64,000 bases of DNA from Jeotgalibacillus salarius (GCF_004405125.1 NZ_SORX01000001.1:379780-443779), one strand, 5' to 3'; positions 1-8,921 are shown, counted from the stretch's first letter. Program-made: numbers and translations. Notes: generated by a model from the sequence alone, not told the origin.

Positions 1-78
1 AATTGAATATGATTAACACAGAAAATTCGATAATTACTACTTAGGCTAGCTAATTTTCTAAAACAAGGAGGTTTTCAC

Positions 79-393
79 ATGAGACACCATGAACCAGATT
101 TGAAAGAAGCTCTTGATAATTTCGATCGATTAATGACTAAGATTAGAGATGAAAACAACGAGATCGCAACTATAAAGAATTTTTTAAAAAACTTTTTAAG
201 AATACGCACTACCTCTATAAATCTGCCAACATCTGAAATTATGTCTGTAATAAAAAATGAAAAGCCATCTATTTTTTATTTATTGAAAAAAAGATCTTAT
301 GGAGATCCTACTTTTGAGTTTTTAACTGGTATTAATATGGACTATCAAATAGCTACTCAAAACTTGTCAGATATAAAGCAACAGATCAATTAG
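79..393 (+). CDS. Hypothetical protein, 104 aa
   Basis: I do not recognise this protein. It is a charged soluble protein with a helical, Lys/Asn-rich N-terminal half and no signal peptide or membrane segment. The start is supported by an AAGGAGG ribosome-binding site 8 nt upstream. A clean intrinsic terminator begins right after the stop, so it looks like a monocistronic real gene. It is AT-rich and sits at the edge of an accessory region with nuclease and transposase genes, so it may be horizontally acquired; that is inference. Confidence 0.6.
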   Translation: MRHHEPDLKEALDNFDRLMTKIRDENNEIATIKNFLKNFLRIRTTSINLPTSEIMSVIKNEKPSIFYLLKKRSYGDPTFEFLTGINMDYQIATQNLSDIKQQIN

Positions 394-418
394 AACTCGT
401 TTATACGAGTTTTTTTTA
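394..418 (+). terminator. Intrinsic terminator after the 104-aa gene
   Basis: The inverted repeat AACTCGT/ACGAGTT with a 4-nt loop is followed directly by a run of eight T. Confidence 0.8.
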
Positions 419-539
419 TTACGCATAATGTGTCTTAAGCGTCTCAAATAATATATTAAAATACGTGTATTTTATGTAAAAAGGGAGGTGTCATCCACTT
501 TTATGGAGAAAAATAGTATTCAAAAGGGGATAATACTTA

Positions 540-722
540 ATGGAAGCATTTAAACTGATTAAAGGAATTGTAGATGACACAATTTTCATCAAAAATTTTG
601 ATTTGAGAAATGGTGTACTCACGGGTTCTTATACCAAAGATAATGAAGAAACCGTGTTTAATCCACACGGAGAAGAGATAGAAAAATTTCTAGATGGGAT
701 CACAGTCATGGCGAATAAATAA
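540..722 (+). CDS. Small hypothetical protein, 60 aa
   Basis: This is a short acidic protein of unknown function. An AAAAGGGG stretch about 9 nt before the ATG could be the ribosome-binding site. The N-terminal pattern (M-x-x-FKL-x-K, then an NF-x-L-x-x-G turn) faintly resembles the start of the YwpF-like protein at 46349, but it is too short to claim homology. No membrane segment or signal peptide is visible. Confidence 0.45.
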   Translation: MEAFKLIKGIVDDTIFIKNFDLRNGVLTGSYTKDNEETVFNPHGEEIEKFLDGITVMANK

Positions 723-880
723 AATAAACGATCATCATCTCTCGAGGTGCTATATATAAAACGATCATATAAGAAAATTTATTAAAATGGATATGATATT
801 TTTTGAAGTAGGTACTTTTTTTAAAGTGCTTTTTTCAATCATTATATTAGGTGTATTTTATACAGTGTAAAGCAAAAATC

Positions 881-910
881 GCCTGTTACCTCTATTTAGA
901 GATAACAGGC
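881..910 (-). terminator. Hairpin, probable terminator of the Mrr-like gene
   Basis: The arms GCCTGTTACCTC and GAGATAACAGGC form a strong hairpin (one mismatch). Read on the minus strand it is followed by GATTTTTGC, so it would end transcription coming from the minus-strand nuclease gene at 1029-1577. Confidence 0.6.
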
Positions 911-1028
911 TCCTTATATTTCAAGTAGCAATTACGTAAACTACCTTGAATATTATGTATTTCTGAATGCTTCATTAAAATAGGGTCCAATACTCGTTAA
1001 CAGAAGAGCAATTTTATAATAAATCAGA

Positions 1029-1577
1029 TTATGCAGTGTCCCTCCTTTGATCCGTTTTCTTTTGCTCTAGCATCCACCCCATCAATTCCTCCCGATCAAT
1101 CAACCGAACCTTGTTAGAAATAGCTAATTTTTTTGCCGGTTCAGTAAAATGACTATTCGTAATCACCCAGCACTCATCTGCTTTATAAAGACTTTTAGCG
1201 GAAGCGATTTCTTGTACGGATTTTATCCCTACATTATTTTTATACCTTTTAGCCTGTACAATGATCTTTTTCGTCTTCGATGCTATTATCAAGTCTACCC
1301 CGTAGTCCCCACTTGCTGGGGTAAGTTTTATATAATACCCTTTCGATTTCATTAAAATTTGCAGATACTCTTCGAATTTTCTGCCTGACATCTGGTCGAC
1401 TTCCAGGATGCATGATTTTTTTAGTTTTTGTTCTCTCAGCATGTTTACGATGATAGCAAAAACATACAAGCCGCCGAATACTGCTGCAAGTGCTATGGTT
1501 AATGCAGGGTCCGCAGTTAACATGGACCAGAATAAGTCGAATCCCATTTCAAAGCTTTCTAAAAACCCAAATTCCAT
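1029..1577 (-). CDS. Membrane-anchored Mrr-type restriction endonuclease family protein
   Basis: This 182-aa protein has one hydrophobic N-terminal segment (about residues 22-48) followed by a cytoplasmic Mrr_cat-like PD-(D/E)xK domain. The catalytic signature is visible: GDYGVDL supplies the acidic residue, and I-I-V-QAKRY supplies the Q-x-K strand. Proteins of this shape (membrane helix plus Mrr catalytic domain) are common in Firmicutes. They are thought to cleave DNA, possibly modified or foreign DNA, but most are uncharacterised. There is no cognate methyltransferase beside it, so it is not a classic type II system. It is monocistronic, with a hairpin downstream. Confidence 0.8.
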   Translation of the reverse strand: MEFGFLESFEMGFDLFWSMLTADPALTIALAAVFGGLYVFAIIVNMLREQKLKKSCILEVDQMSGRKFEEYLQILMKSKGYYIKLTPASGDYGVDLIIASKTKKIIVQAKRYKNNVGIKSVQEIASAKSLYKADECWVITNSHFTEPAKKLAISNKVRLIDREELMGWMLEQKKTDQRRDTA

Positions 1578-1845
1578 CCTTTACTTACCTCCATAAAATT
1601 AAGTTTATAGAAGAAAAATCCTAAATCATTTAAAGTACAATTAATCGATCACTATTTTTTAGGTCCACTTAATGATTATAGTGCTCCACAATAATCCTTA
1701 TATCTAAAATTACATTTATATTCATATTTCTTGTTCACTGTATGTGGCTTTTAATTTATGTACGAAAGGGTGAATAAATGTGATATTAATTATTTTGCTT
1801 ATTCAAGTAATGCACTCCTTTAATTGAAGTTCCAACTTTCATAAT

Positions 1846-2271
1846 TTAGCTTCTTGTTGGGGGATTTGTTGTCACATACGTTTGTGCAATAAAGTCGTGA
1901 ATTGAACGTTTATCCTCTCTTAGCCCTACCATAAAAGCACTTACAATCAATCCAATTCCTAAAGTAAGAGCATAGGCTATTCCTGCTACTATAACTCTTA
2001 ATATCATTGTGCCAATCCCAACTTTTCTTCCATCAATTCTAACAATTCGATTGCCTGCAATTCGTCTACCGATTGTGTACCCAAACCATAAAACAGGTAA
2101 CAATAGGGTATAAATTAAACCTAATATATCAGTAGGATAGTAATTTTCACTATCATAGAACACTCCATATAGAACGAATGAAATAAGCCCAGTTGCCATT
2201 AAAATAATTATAGAATCTAAAACATACGCTAAAAATCTGTTCATAAAACCAGCTGGATAATTAATCTCCAT
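1846..2271 (-). CDS. RDD family membrane protein
   Basis: This 141-aa protein has three to four hydrophobic segments and the RDD family signature: an N-terminal R-F-L-A-Y-x-L-D pair of charged residues and a C-terminal conserved stretch around RSIHDFIAQTYV. RDD proteins are integral membrane proteins, mostly of unknown role; some have been linked to Na+/H+ exchange. I placed the start at the ATG that lies 8 nt after an AAGGAG site; a GTG two codons earlier is also open. It has no obvious operon partner. Confidence 0.8.
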   Translation of the reverse strand: MEINYPAGFMNRFLAYVLDSIIILMATGLISFVLYGVFYDSENYYPTDILGLIYTLLLPVLWFGYTIGRRIAGNRIVRIDGRKVGIGTMILRVIVAGIAYALTLGIGLIVSAFMVGLREDKRSIHDFIAQTYVTTNPPTRS

Positions 2272-2277
2272 ATACAC

Positions 2278-2595
2278 TTCTCCTTCTTCACAACTAACTC
2301 TATTAACTTTACCTATTTAGTTGTAATAATAGTCTAGTAATCTAGTTCCATTATATCAATATTCAGGCAGTCGTTGTTATGAATTTTTAGTTCTTTCATA
2401 CTCATGAAAATCCCTCGCGTGCTACAATAAAAGAGTCAAGCTCTTATTAAACGCTGGGAAAGATTCCGGCTTCTTTGAAGTAATTCATTACCTTAGCTTA
2501 GTAAAAGTAACAAAATTGCACAAAGGTGATGTTATACAATACAGAGCTTTATTCTACTTTTTATCGAAATATATTGTATAAATGGAGGGAGATTT
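2278..2595. other. Gene-free stretch upstream of the GIY-YIG pseudogene
   Basis: This AT-rich sequence between the divergent RDD gene and the broken GIY-YIG gene shows no convincing reading frame. It should hold the promoters of both flanking genes, but I could not assign a clear -35/-10 pair. Confidence 0.4.
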
Positions 2596-3010
2596 ATGAA
2601 ACAGACGTATTCAGAAACGGATTCACATAGACTAATGGAAGATTTTCCAAAGACAATATGTGGTGGCATTTCGAAGGCTAATAGAAAAGAAACACTTAGA
2701 GAAATAGTAGGTTGTAGGTAATCCCGATTTCACTAGTAGTTTAAAAAACGAATTTGGAATTTATTATTTCGTGCAAGGAGGAACTGTTAAATATATAGGA
2801 AGGGCGCTGCCTTCAGTTGGATTGCGCTCAAGGATCCTGAATCAAGTTTCAGCTTTCGGAGATGAAAAGTGGGATACAGTGATTAATGATATGGACACTG
2901 AGATTGGCGTTGTAACCTTTAAGAAGCGTGAACAGTGGTACTTCATTTCAGCTTTAGAACATTATCTAATTGAAAAACTAGAAAGACCAGCTTTCAATAA
3001 ACGTGGTTAA
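2596..3010 (+). pseudogene. Frameshifted GIY-YIG nuclease-like gene
   Basis: A well-placed GGAGGGA site precedes the ATG at 2596. That frame runs for 41 codons and stops at 2719. The following frame, open from 2711, carries the GIY-YIG core: G-I-Y-Y-F then V-K-Y-I-G-R, and ends at 3010. The two frames join cleanly if one unit of the imperfect 7-bp tandem duplication GTAGGTTGTAGGTA (2708-2720 region) is removed, giving a continuous protein of about 135 aa with no internal stop. GIY-YIG domains are nuclease folds found in homing endonucleases, UvrC and small stand-alone proteins. The gene is therefore probably inactivated by a recent duplication. A GTG at 2771 could still start a truncated product, but it would lack the first strand. 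Confidence 0.65.
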
Positions 3011-3090
3011 ATAAATCTCAAAATTAAAAAAGACAATCTCCTCTTTTCATAACGAATTGACATGATCAAATTGTAGTCAATTATAAAATG
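3011..3090. repeat. Copy 1 of an 80-bp direct repeat related to the S-layer gene terminator
   Basis: This sequence aligns over about 80 nt, at roughly 75% identity, with 5710-5787. The two copies share CTCCTCTTTTCA, TTGATC/ATGATC and AATTGTAGTCAATT. The copy at 5710 is the transcription terminator of the S-layer gene; here the hairpin is weaker. The pair brackets the transposase/recombinase segment. The rest of this gene-free gap (3091-3366) shows no further structure I can name. Confidence 0.6.
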
Positions 3091-3366
3091 CGTCTATCAC
3101 AGGAACTCGCTTCTACTTAAATCATCTGAAGCGTTTCCAGGAAAGGTAGTTTTTCTCAACTGTTCTTAAATATTACTACGAAAGATGAAAAAAAAATTAA
3201 TTAAAGAACAACAGGACATCATACACTGATATTTCTTTTAGCAGTAAGCTGTATTAATAATCATCTCTGAATCTCGCACAACACATCAAGCAATTCTAAT
3301 GATAATTAATAATTTCTTACTTTCTGACAACATATGAGTTTATCTTAAATCTTTGGAGGGATTAAT

Positions 3367-4473
3367 TTGAAATCATTAGCTTTACTCTTTCAATCTTTAA
3401 AACTGTGGTACAAGCTACTAAAAGATTTCATTTCCAGTTTCTTTACCTACCATATTCAAATAAGATTAGAACTTTTAGCCGTGCGGAGTCAATTGATGAG
3501 TGAAATGGAAAAGAATAAAAAGGCTAAGTCACCTAAAAGACAACAAAATATCGTCTTCAAACAATTATGGGTGATCTTATCTAAAATAGTTCCTACTTGG
3601 AAAGACCATTTGTTCAATGTACAGCCTGAAACGGTTATTCGCTGGCACCGTACTGCCTTTAAAATTTATTGGAGAAGGAAATCCAAGAAAATGGGCAGGC
3701 CGCTCATCTCAATAGAAACCATTTTATTAATAGAAAAACTCCATAAGGAGAATCCAACTCTATCATCCGAGAAGCTACACGAACAGATCAAGCTTCGAGG
3801 CGTGATCAATACACCCGCACCAAATACGATTGCCAAATACATAAAGAACATGGCTAACCAACCGAAGCCCCCTTCTAAAAAACAGATTCAATCATGGAAC
3901 ACATTCATTAAAAATCATTTATCGGTTACTTGGGCCGTTGACTTCTTCACGATTCCAACGTTTAATTTTAAGATCTTACATGTGTTAGTGATTATTCATC
4001 ACCAGACAAGACGGATCATCCATTTCAATGTGACAACGAATCCCGATGCAGAATGGGTCGTACAACAGTTCAGACACGCGACGCCTTACGGAGAGAGGCC
4101 AACCTACTTAATCCATGATAATGATCCATTATTCAGATCCAACAAATGTCAACGCTTCTTGCAAACTTCAGGTATCCAATCTAAAAAAACGGCTTACAAG
4201 TCACCTTGGCAAAATGCATACGTGGAAAGAGCTATAGGAACAATTAAACGAGAATGTACCAACCATATTATTCCGATTAATGAAAAACACATACACCACC
4301 TGCTCCATGATTACATTTCCAACTATTATAATACGGATCGAACACATCAGGGCATAGGTGGTCAAACACCGATTCCCACACCTAAGCATGTGCCGGTGAA
4401 GGAAGGAGATCTAAAATTAAAAGCAACCCCTGTCATGAATGGACTTTACCATACCTACAAACGGATTGCTTAA
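3367..4473 (+). CDS. DDE-type integrase/transposase
   Basis: This 368-aa protein has an N-terminal helix-turn-helix-like region (about residues 60-165) and an rve-type integrase core. The DDE triad is readable as D192 (AVDFFTIP), D253 (LIHDNDPLF) and E287 (AYVERAIG), with the usual 33-residue spacing from D to E. It starts at a TTG preceded by GGAGGG. The family resembles IS3/IS481-like integrases in which one protein suffices. I could not find convincing terminal inverted repeats or target-site duplications, so the ends of the element are unresolved. It lies in an AT-rich segment next to a truncated serine recombinase. Confidence 0.85.
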   Translation: MKSLALLFQSLKLWYKLLKDFISSFFTYHIQIRLELLAVRSQLMSEMEKNKKAKSPKRQQNIVFKQLWVILSKIVPTWKDHLFNVQPETVIRWHRTAFKIYWRRKSKKMGRPLISIETILLIEKLHKENPTLSSEKLHEQIKLRGVINTPAPNTIAKYIKNMANQPKPPSKKQIQSWNTFIKNHLSVTWAVDFFTIPTFNFKILHVLVIIHHQTRRIIHFNVTTNPDAEWVVQQFRHATPYGERPTYLIHDNDPLFRSNKCQRFLQTSGIQSKKTAYKSPWQNAYVERAIGTIKRECTNHIIPINEKHIHHLLHDYISNYYNTDRTHQGIGGQTPIPTPKHVPVKEGDLKLKATPVMNGLYHTYKRIA

Positions 4474-4498
4474 CCCCAGATTCATAGAGTAGCAATTA

Positions 4499-4533
4499 CC
4501 CTTTTTTAAAAATGAATTCAAAAAGGCTTTTTT
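4499..4533 (+). terminator. Intrinsic terminator after the transposase gene
   Basis: CCCTTTTTT and AAAAAGG form a stem around a 13-nt loop. The stem is followed by CTTTTTTG. Confidence 0.55.
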
Positions 4534-4639
4534 GTTATGCCTATTTTTAAATTTACTTCCTCATCGTTGGTTCATTCAGTTGCAATTCCTGTCTCCTTCA
4601 AATCTAATTCAAGATAAAAGTGTAAAAAAAGAAGCCCAA

Positions 4640-5167
4640 CTAAGGAGATTTCATATGAAATCTTCTCGGATGAACTTTTTGAAGGCGACAGCCATTAAAG
4701 TTCTTGTATTTCTTTAATTTGTATTCTTTAGCAGCCGCAATTTTCTTCCCGTGAATCTCTCTGAAACTGTCCGCCTGGCTTGAAAACAACACTAACAACA
4801 CAACGTCCAAAGTATTATTATTTTGATCGAAAGTTAACCCTTCTGATACAAAACTAATACTAGACACGTGATCTAACATTTCTCTTACCAAATCAATATT
4901 GTTGGCATTATGTCTTCCCATCCGATCAACAGAGTAAAAGAGAACCTGGTCAATTTTGTTAGTAGAGAGATAATGAAGCAGTGCCTGTAACGAAGGACGG
5001 TCAACATTCGCTCCCGTGTAATTTACGTCTGAGAATTCCTTCACAACCTCTAATTGATGTTGTTCAGCATATTGATTCATTGCACTTTGTTGGTATCCAA
5101 TGACTTCTTGATCTGACAATTTTCCAGTGTAGTATGATTTCCGGGCATACGTAACCGCTTTTTTCAC
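4640..5167 (-). pseudogene. Serine recombinase (resolvase/invertase type), C-terminally truncated
   Basis: The 175-aa product matches the catalytic domain of serine recombinases. Y-A-R-K-S near the N-terminus carries the nucleophilic serine, and V-D-R-M-G-R-H carries the paired arginines. I chose the GTG at 5167, eight nt after GGAGG, giving the usual M-K-K-A-V-x-Y-A-R start; an upstream ATG at 5182 lacks a ribosome-binding site. The protein ends shortly after the long E helix and has no helix-turn-helix DNA-binding domain. Its last residues are encoded by an 18-bp perfect palindrome at 4646-4663. It is probably a truncated, inactive gene, cut when the neighbouring mobile DNA inserted. Confidence 0.7.
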
Positions 5168-5188
5168 CTTCGGTTCCTCCATTTACGA

Positions 5189-5460
5189 TGTAACTACCAC
5201 AGAAAGTTACCGATCATTTATTCTGCGAGTTACAAATTATTTAACTATCGTTACAACAGTAACTAGAAAAATGTAACTTCTTAAACTTGTAACTTTGTAA
5301 CTACAAACAATAAAATTACATCAGTTACATAGTTTTCCGGTTATAAAACTCCCTCACGAGTTTTTTCTCAATGTAATTATGGCAACTTCTGTAACAACTA
5401 AACTTTCATCGATAAAATGTAACCAACGCTTATACGTAACTTGTTAAAACTTTAGTAACT
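5189..5460. repeat. Cluster of TGTAACT/AGTTACA heptamers upstream of the recombinase
   Basis: Fourteen copies of a G-T-A/T-A-C-containing heptamer, in both orientations, lie in 272 nt: starts at 5189, 5205, 5228, 5249, 5258, 5272, 5288, 5296, 5323, 5372 (degenerate), 5390, 5418, 5435 and 5454. Five are exactly TGTAACT or AGTTACA-type in the first 150 nt. Spacings are irregular (8-49 nt). The position immediately upstream of a serine recombinase gene fits a recombination (res-like) or operator site, but this is inference. Confidence 0.6.
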
Positions 5461-5534
5461 AATCGAAGGTCTGGAATTCAACCTTTATCTGAGTGACTCT
5501 CGGTATTATTTGATTTGATCGAAAACAGCGCAAT

Positions 5535-5580
5535 AAAAAAGGCATAAGAACCTTCACCTGATTTGGCGGATTCTTATGCT
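5535..5580 (-). terminator. Second minus-strand terminator below the S-layer gene
   Basis: GCATAAGAA and TTCTTATGC pair across a 20-nt loop (5542-5579). On the minus strand the stem is followed by CTTTTTTATTG. It would catch read-through from the S-layer gene. Confidence 0.7.
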
Positions 5581-5709
5581 AGTGTTGGACTAAGTATTGA
5601 TAGAATATTCATTGAATATTTATTAATGTTTTGAACATATTAATCAGTTTGACTATTTTTTTATATGTTCAAACCTGCTGAATCCTCTGTGAATCAATAA
5701 ACACTTCAG

Positions 5710-5787
5710 ATAAAGTTCAAAAGAAAAAGCCAGCCTCCTCTTTTCAGGGAAAACTGGCTTGATCGAATTGTAGTCAATTGTCAAACT
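5710..5787. repeat. Copy 2 of the 80-bp direct repeat, containing the S-layer terminator
   Basis: This is the partner of 3011-3090. It includes the functional-looking hairpin at 5727-5760. Two stem positions differ from copy 1 on both arms (CAAT/ATTG there, CCAG/CTGG here), so base pairing is kept while the sequence differs. Confidence 0.6.
5727..5760 (-). terminator. Intrinsic terminator of the S-layer gene
   Basis: AAGCCAG and CTGGCTT form a 7-bp stem. On the minus strand it is followed by TTTCTTTT, 58 nt past the stop codon. Confidence 0.75.
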
Positions 5788-5817
5788 TAAATTTGACAAA
5801 AAGACGTGTTCGAATTC

Positions 5818-8787
5818 TTATTTTGAAACAGTAACTTGCACTCCACCAGAAACTTCGTACTCATTATCGTCTTGGATAGTGATTCCGTCGTTAGTAAGTA
5901 CAGTTATAGTATTAGCAGATCTAACCGTAGACCAATTAGAGTCTCCTTCACTTGTTACAGTAACTACTAGCTGGTTTCCATCAATAGATGATGCAATCGT
6001 TCCAGTGTTTGTTCCTTCATCTAGTACAGTAGAACCACCTGTGATAGTGAAATCTTCAACAAGCTCATCGAAATCTGTTGGTTCAGTTCCTTCTTCAAGC
6101 GCCTCATCAAATGTGAACACTAGAGTGTTATTACCTACAAGAGAAGCAGATAATAGATCTGAAGATGTGTTGTCTTCAATTGTTACTGTATCATAAAATT
6201 CTGATACAACATCACCATCAAGGTCTACTACGTTTTTAACACCTAGAACTGCAGTTGTTCCTGTACCAACAACTCCGATATTTACTGAATCTTCAGGCAG
6301 TTCAATAATAACTTCTTCACGAGCTGCAGTTGCAAAGTAGATATCAGTTCCAGCCGGTAATGCTGCGCCATCTAAAGTATAGTTAGCTGCATTAAGTCCA
6401 GAGTTTGTTACTTCTTCAGAGAATGTTACTGAGAATGTATTTGCTGCCGCCTCATCTGCAATTGTTGCAGTTAATGGTGAAGCAACATCATCTTCGCTAT
6501 AAGTGAATGTAAGTCCAGTAATTAACTCATTTTCATTAGTGTGTACATCAGCAACTGCACCCTCTTCAACGCGCACAGAGTAAGTACCATCTGTTAGGTC
6601 ATCAGCAACTGTATCTGAATCAGGATCTAAAACAAGAGAAACCACGTTATCATCTACAGATGATGATGCTAGAACATCAATGTTTACACCATCTTGGCGT
6701 ACAACAAATGCAGATAGGTCTTCGATAGTAACATCTTCATCAAATGTTACATCTAAAGTAGTTCCGTCTGTAGAAGCTCCAATAGATACAACTTCAGGAC
6801 CAGTAAGATCTTGAGTCATAGTTACTGTTCTATTGAATACTCCATTTTCATTACCGAAAATGTCTTCAATTTCTCCATCCGCTAGAAGGAATGTAACATC
6901 TTCAGTAGTTGAACCATTATCATAAAAACCATACGCTGGAGCTGCACCAGCATTGATAGAAACATCGAATGAACGATTAGTAGTGTCAGTTGCAACTCTT
7001 GTAACACTAATATCTAGATCATCAATTACATTTCCATCTTCAATAACTGATAGTGCAGCAGCAACAGCAGCTTCCGCATCATTTGCAGTAGCACCTGCTA
7101 CAGCTTTATCAAATACAAGTCTTGCAACATTAGAATCAACTTGTGCAAGTGATGTCACAGTTAATGCTTCAGTGCTTGCTTGATCAATAAATACATTTCC
7201 GTTAAATAGTGTTTGGTTGTTTCCATTATAATCTACCGCACCTGCAGTATAAACTGTAGAAGTAGTACCTGAAGTTGCTGTGTTAAGGAAAGAAACCTCT
7301 GTATCACCAGGAGTAAAACCAGCAATCAAGCTAACAGGTTGTCCATTCTGACGAACAGTTGTAGGAGCTGCTTCAAGTGGCTCACTATAAGTTACTGTAA
7401 CTGTATTAGTTGCAACTTCGTAATCAACACTTGAAACTGTCGGTGCAGTAGTGTCATCGACTGTAAAAGTTGAAGAGAATGCTGGGAATTCATCACCTGA
7501 TACTGTTTCTACCGTATCAGCAACAGTTAGTGAGTAAGTACCATCAAAATACTCAGCTCCACCAGCAGTAATTGTTAAAGTCTTTCCATCTTCACTAAGT
7601 ACACCTGTTGCGTTATCAGCGTCAACATTTAGTGCTGGAGTAGTAGCTGAAGCAGGCACACGGCTAATAGAGAAAGTATCAGCAACTAAAGAGTTGTCTG
7701 TTCCTGCATCAACAATAACTGTATCTTCATCAACTGCAGTATTGAAGTTAACAACTACTTGTTTAGCGTTAACCGCCATTACACTCTCAACCATTGGCTC
7801 AACGATCACTTCAAAAGTATAAACATCTGAAGCTCCACCAACTGAAAGTTCAACGCTTTCTCCACCAAGTGCATCACTTAGATCATCAAGATCAGTGTGG
7901 CTGAAAGTAACTGTCATACCATCTACATTAGAAATTTCAAGAGCTAATGCTTCAAGTACTTCTTCAGGAATTTCAGAAACAGGTGTTCCATTTACTTCTA
8001 CATCATAGTTTTCAAGAACCCATTCAAGTGTTACATCTTCAGGAATCTCTTCGTCAAATTCAACAGTGAACATGTCACCTTCTGCGTTAAATTCAACAGA
8101 TGTTACAGCTGGAAGTAGGGACTCTTCATACACAGTAAGTGCACGAATTGCGAAAGTAGAGAACTGAGCACGTGTAACATACTCAAGTGGACGATATTCG
8201 TCAACTACAGTTACGCCGTTTTCAACAAGAATGTTGATATAATCCTGAGCCCACTCCTGAGCGTCTTCGATGTCAGTTACAGTTGCATCCACATCTTCAA
8301 GATCTTCAAGTCCGAATGCTTCAACAAGTACTTTCGCCATTGCCTGACGAGAGATTGGCGAGTTCGGGTTAAAGTTGTTTTCTTCAGTACCTGTGAAGAT
8401 ACCAAGTTCACGAAGTACTAATGAAGCTTCGTAAAGTTCTTCGTCATAGTAAGATGATGGTACATCAGCAAATTCTTCAGTATCTGAAGTATCCACTGTT
8501 GTTCCTTCAGATTCGATCCAACGAGAAAGGATCAATGCAACTTGTCCACGAGTAACATTATTATAAGGGCGGAATTCGTCTCCATAACCATTAACAAGAC
8601 CTAGGTCAACTGCTTTCTGAATATTTGGAGCGTGTACATCAGCCGGGTTAACGTCTGAGAATGTTGTGTGATTGTCCTGAGCCTGAAGGCCCTCGGCACC
8701 TGCGACTGGAGCGACTGCTGAAGCTACTAGTGCAGTTGTTACTGTACCCGCAAGGAACTTGCGGTAAGACTTTGGTTGGTAAGCCAT
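5818..8787 (-). CDS. S-layer protein with three N-terminal SLH domains
   Basis: This 989-aa secreted protein is the probable main S-layer subunit. It has a signal peptide (about residues 1-31, ending A-G-A). Three SLH domains follow (about residues 42-215), each with an F-x-D-V or I-x-D start and a T-R-x-Q or S-R-Q-A motif. The long remainder is Thr/Asp/Val-rich, with repeating beta-sandwich (Ig/Big-like) segments, low Lys and almost no Cys. SLH domains anchor such proteins to a secondary cell-wall polysaccharide. I start at the ATG at 8787, preceded by AAGGAGG; an ATG nine codons upstream lies before that site. A near-consensus promoter lies about 106-134 nt upstream and a strong terminator follows. 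Neighbouring SecA2/SlaP genes suggest accessory Sec export. Confidence 0.9.
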   Translation of the reverse strand: MAYQPKSYRKFLAGTVTTALVASAVAPVAGAEGLQAQDNHTTFSDVNPADVHAPNIQKAVDLGLVNGYGDEFRPYNNVTRGQVALILSRWIESEGTTVDTSDTEEFADVPSSYYDEELYEASLVLRELGIFTGTEENNFNPNSPISRQAMAKVLVEAFGLEDLEDVDATVTDIEDAQEWAQDYINILVENGVTVVDEYRPLEYVTRAQFSTFAIRALTVYEESLLPAVTSVEFNAEGDMFTVEFDEEIPEDVTLEWVLENYDVEVNGTPVSEIPEEVLEALALEISNVDGMTVTFSHTDLDDLSDALGGESVELSVGGASDVYTFEVIVEPMVESVMAVNAKQVVVNFNTAVDEDTVIVDAGTDNSLVADTFSISRVPASATTPALNVDADNATGVLSEDGKTLTITAGGAEYFDGTYSLTVADTVETVSGDEFPAFSSTFTVDDTTAPTVSSVDYEVATNTVTVTYSEPLEAAPTTVRQNGQPVSLIAGFTPGDTEVSFLNTATSGTTSTVYTAGAVDYNGNNQTLFNGNVFIDQASTEALTVTSLAQVDSNVARLVFDKAVAGATANDAEAAVAAALSVIEDGNVIDDLDISVTRVATDTTNRSFDVSINAGAAPAYGFYDNGSTTEDVTFLLADGEIEDIFGNENGVFNRTVTMTQDLTGPEVVSIGASTDGTTLDVTFDEDVTIEDLSAFVVRQDGVNIDVLASSSVDDNVVSLVLDPDSDTVADDLTDGTYSVRVEEGAVADVHTNENELITGLTFTYSEDDVASPLTATIADEAAANTFSVTFSEEVTNSGLNAANYTLDGAALPAGTDIYFATAAREEVIIELPEDSVNIGVVGTGTTAVLGVKNVVDLDGDVVSEFYDTVTIEDNTSSDLLSASLVGNNTLVFTFDEALEEGTEPTDFDELVEDFTITGGSTVLDEGTNTGTIASSIDGNQLVVTVTSEGDSNWSTVRSANTITVLTNDGITIQDDNEYEVSGGVQVTVSK

Positions 8788-8892
8788 TAAAAAATTTCCT
8801 CCTTGTAATTGCATATTATAATAAAGTAGTTAAACAGGAATATGTAATTATGAATAAAGACCCATTCAACAACTTATGTACCTACACCCATC

Positions 8893-8921
8893 AGTATAGT
8901 CTCAGATTACGAGAATGTCAA
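8893..8921 (-). promoter_or_regulatory. Strong sigma-A promoter of the S-layer gene
   Basis: Read on the minus strand, TTGACA (8921-8916) is separated by exactly 17 nt from TATACT (8898-8893). Transcription would begin near 8886, leaving a leader of about 100 nt before the start codon at 8787. Confidence 0.75.

Noticed and set aside
787-870. A 27-codon frame for a hydrophobic peptide (M-D-M-I-F-F ... Y-T-V) followed by a hairpin, like a type I toxin
   Set aside because: No ribosome-binding site, no charged tail and no visible antisense RNA promoter; the hairpin is better explained as the terminator of the minus-strand nuclease gene.
5189-5460. The short repeats looked at first like a CRISPR or iteron array
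   Set aside because: The repeats are only 7 nt, occur in both orientations and have irregular spacing; there are no cas or rep genes.
5879-7183. Open frames on the plus strand inside the S-layer gene
   Set aside because: They mirror the Thr/Ser/Val-rich coding sequence of the minus strand and have no ribosome-binding sites.
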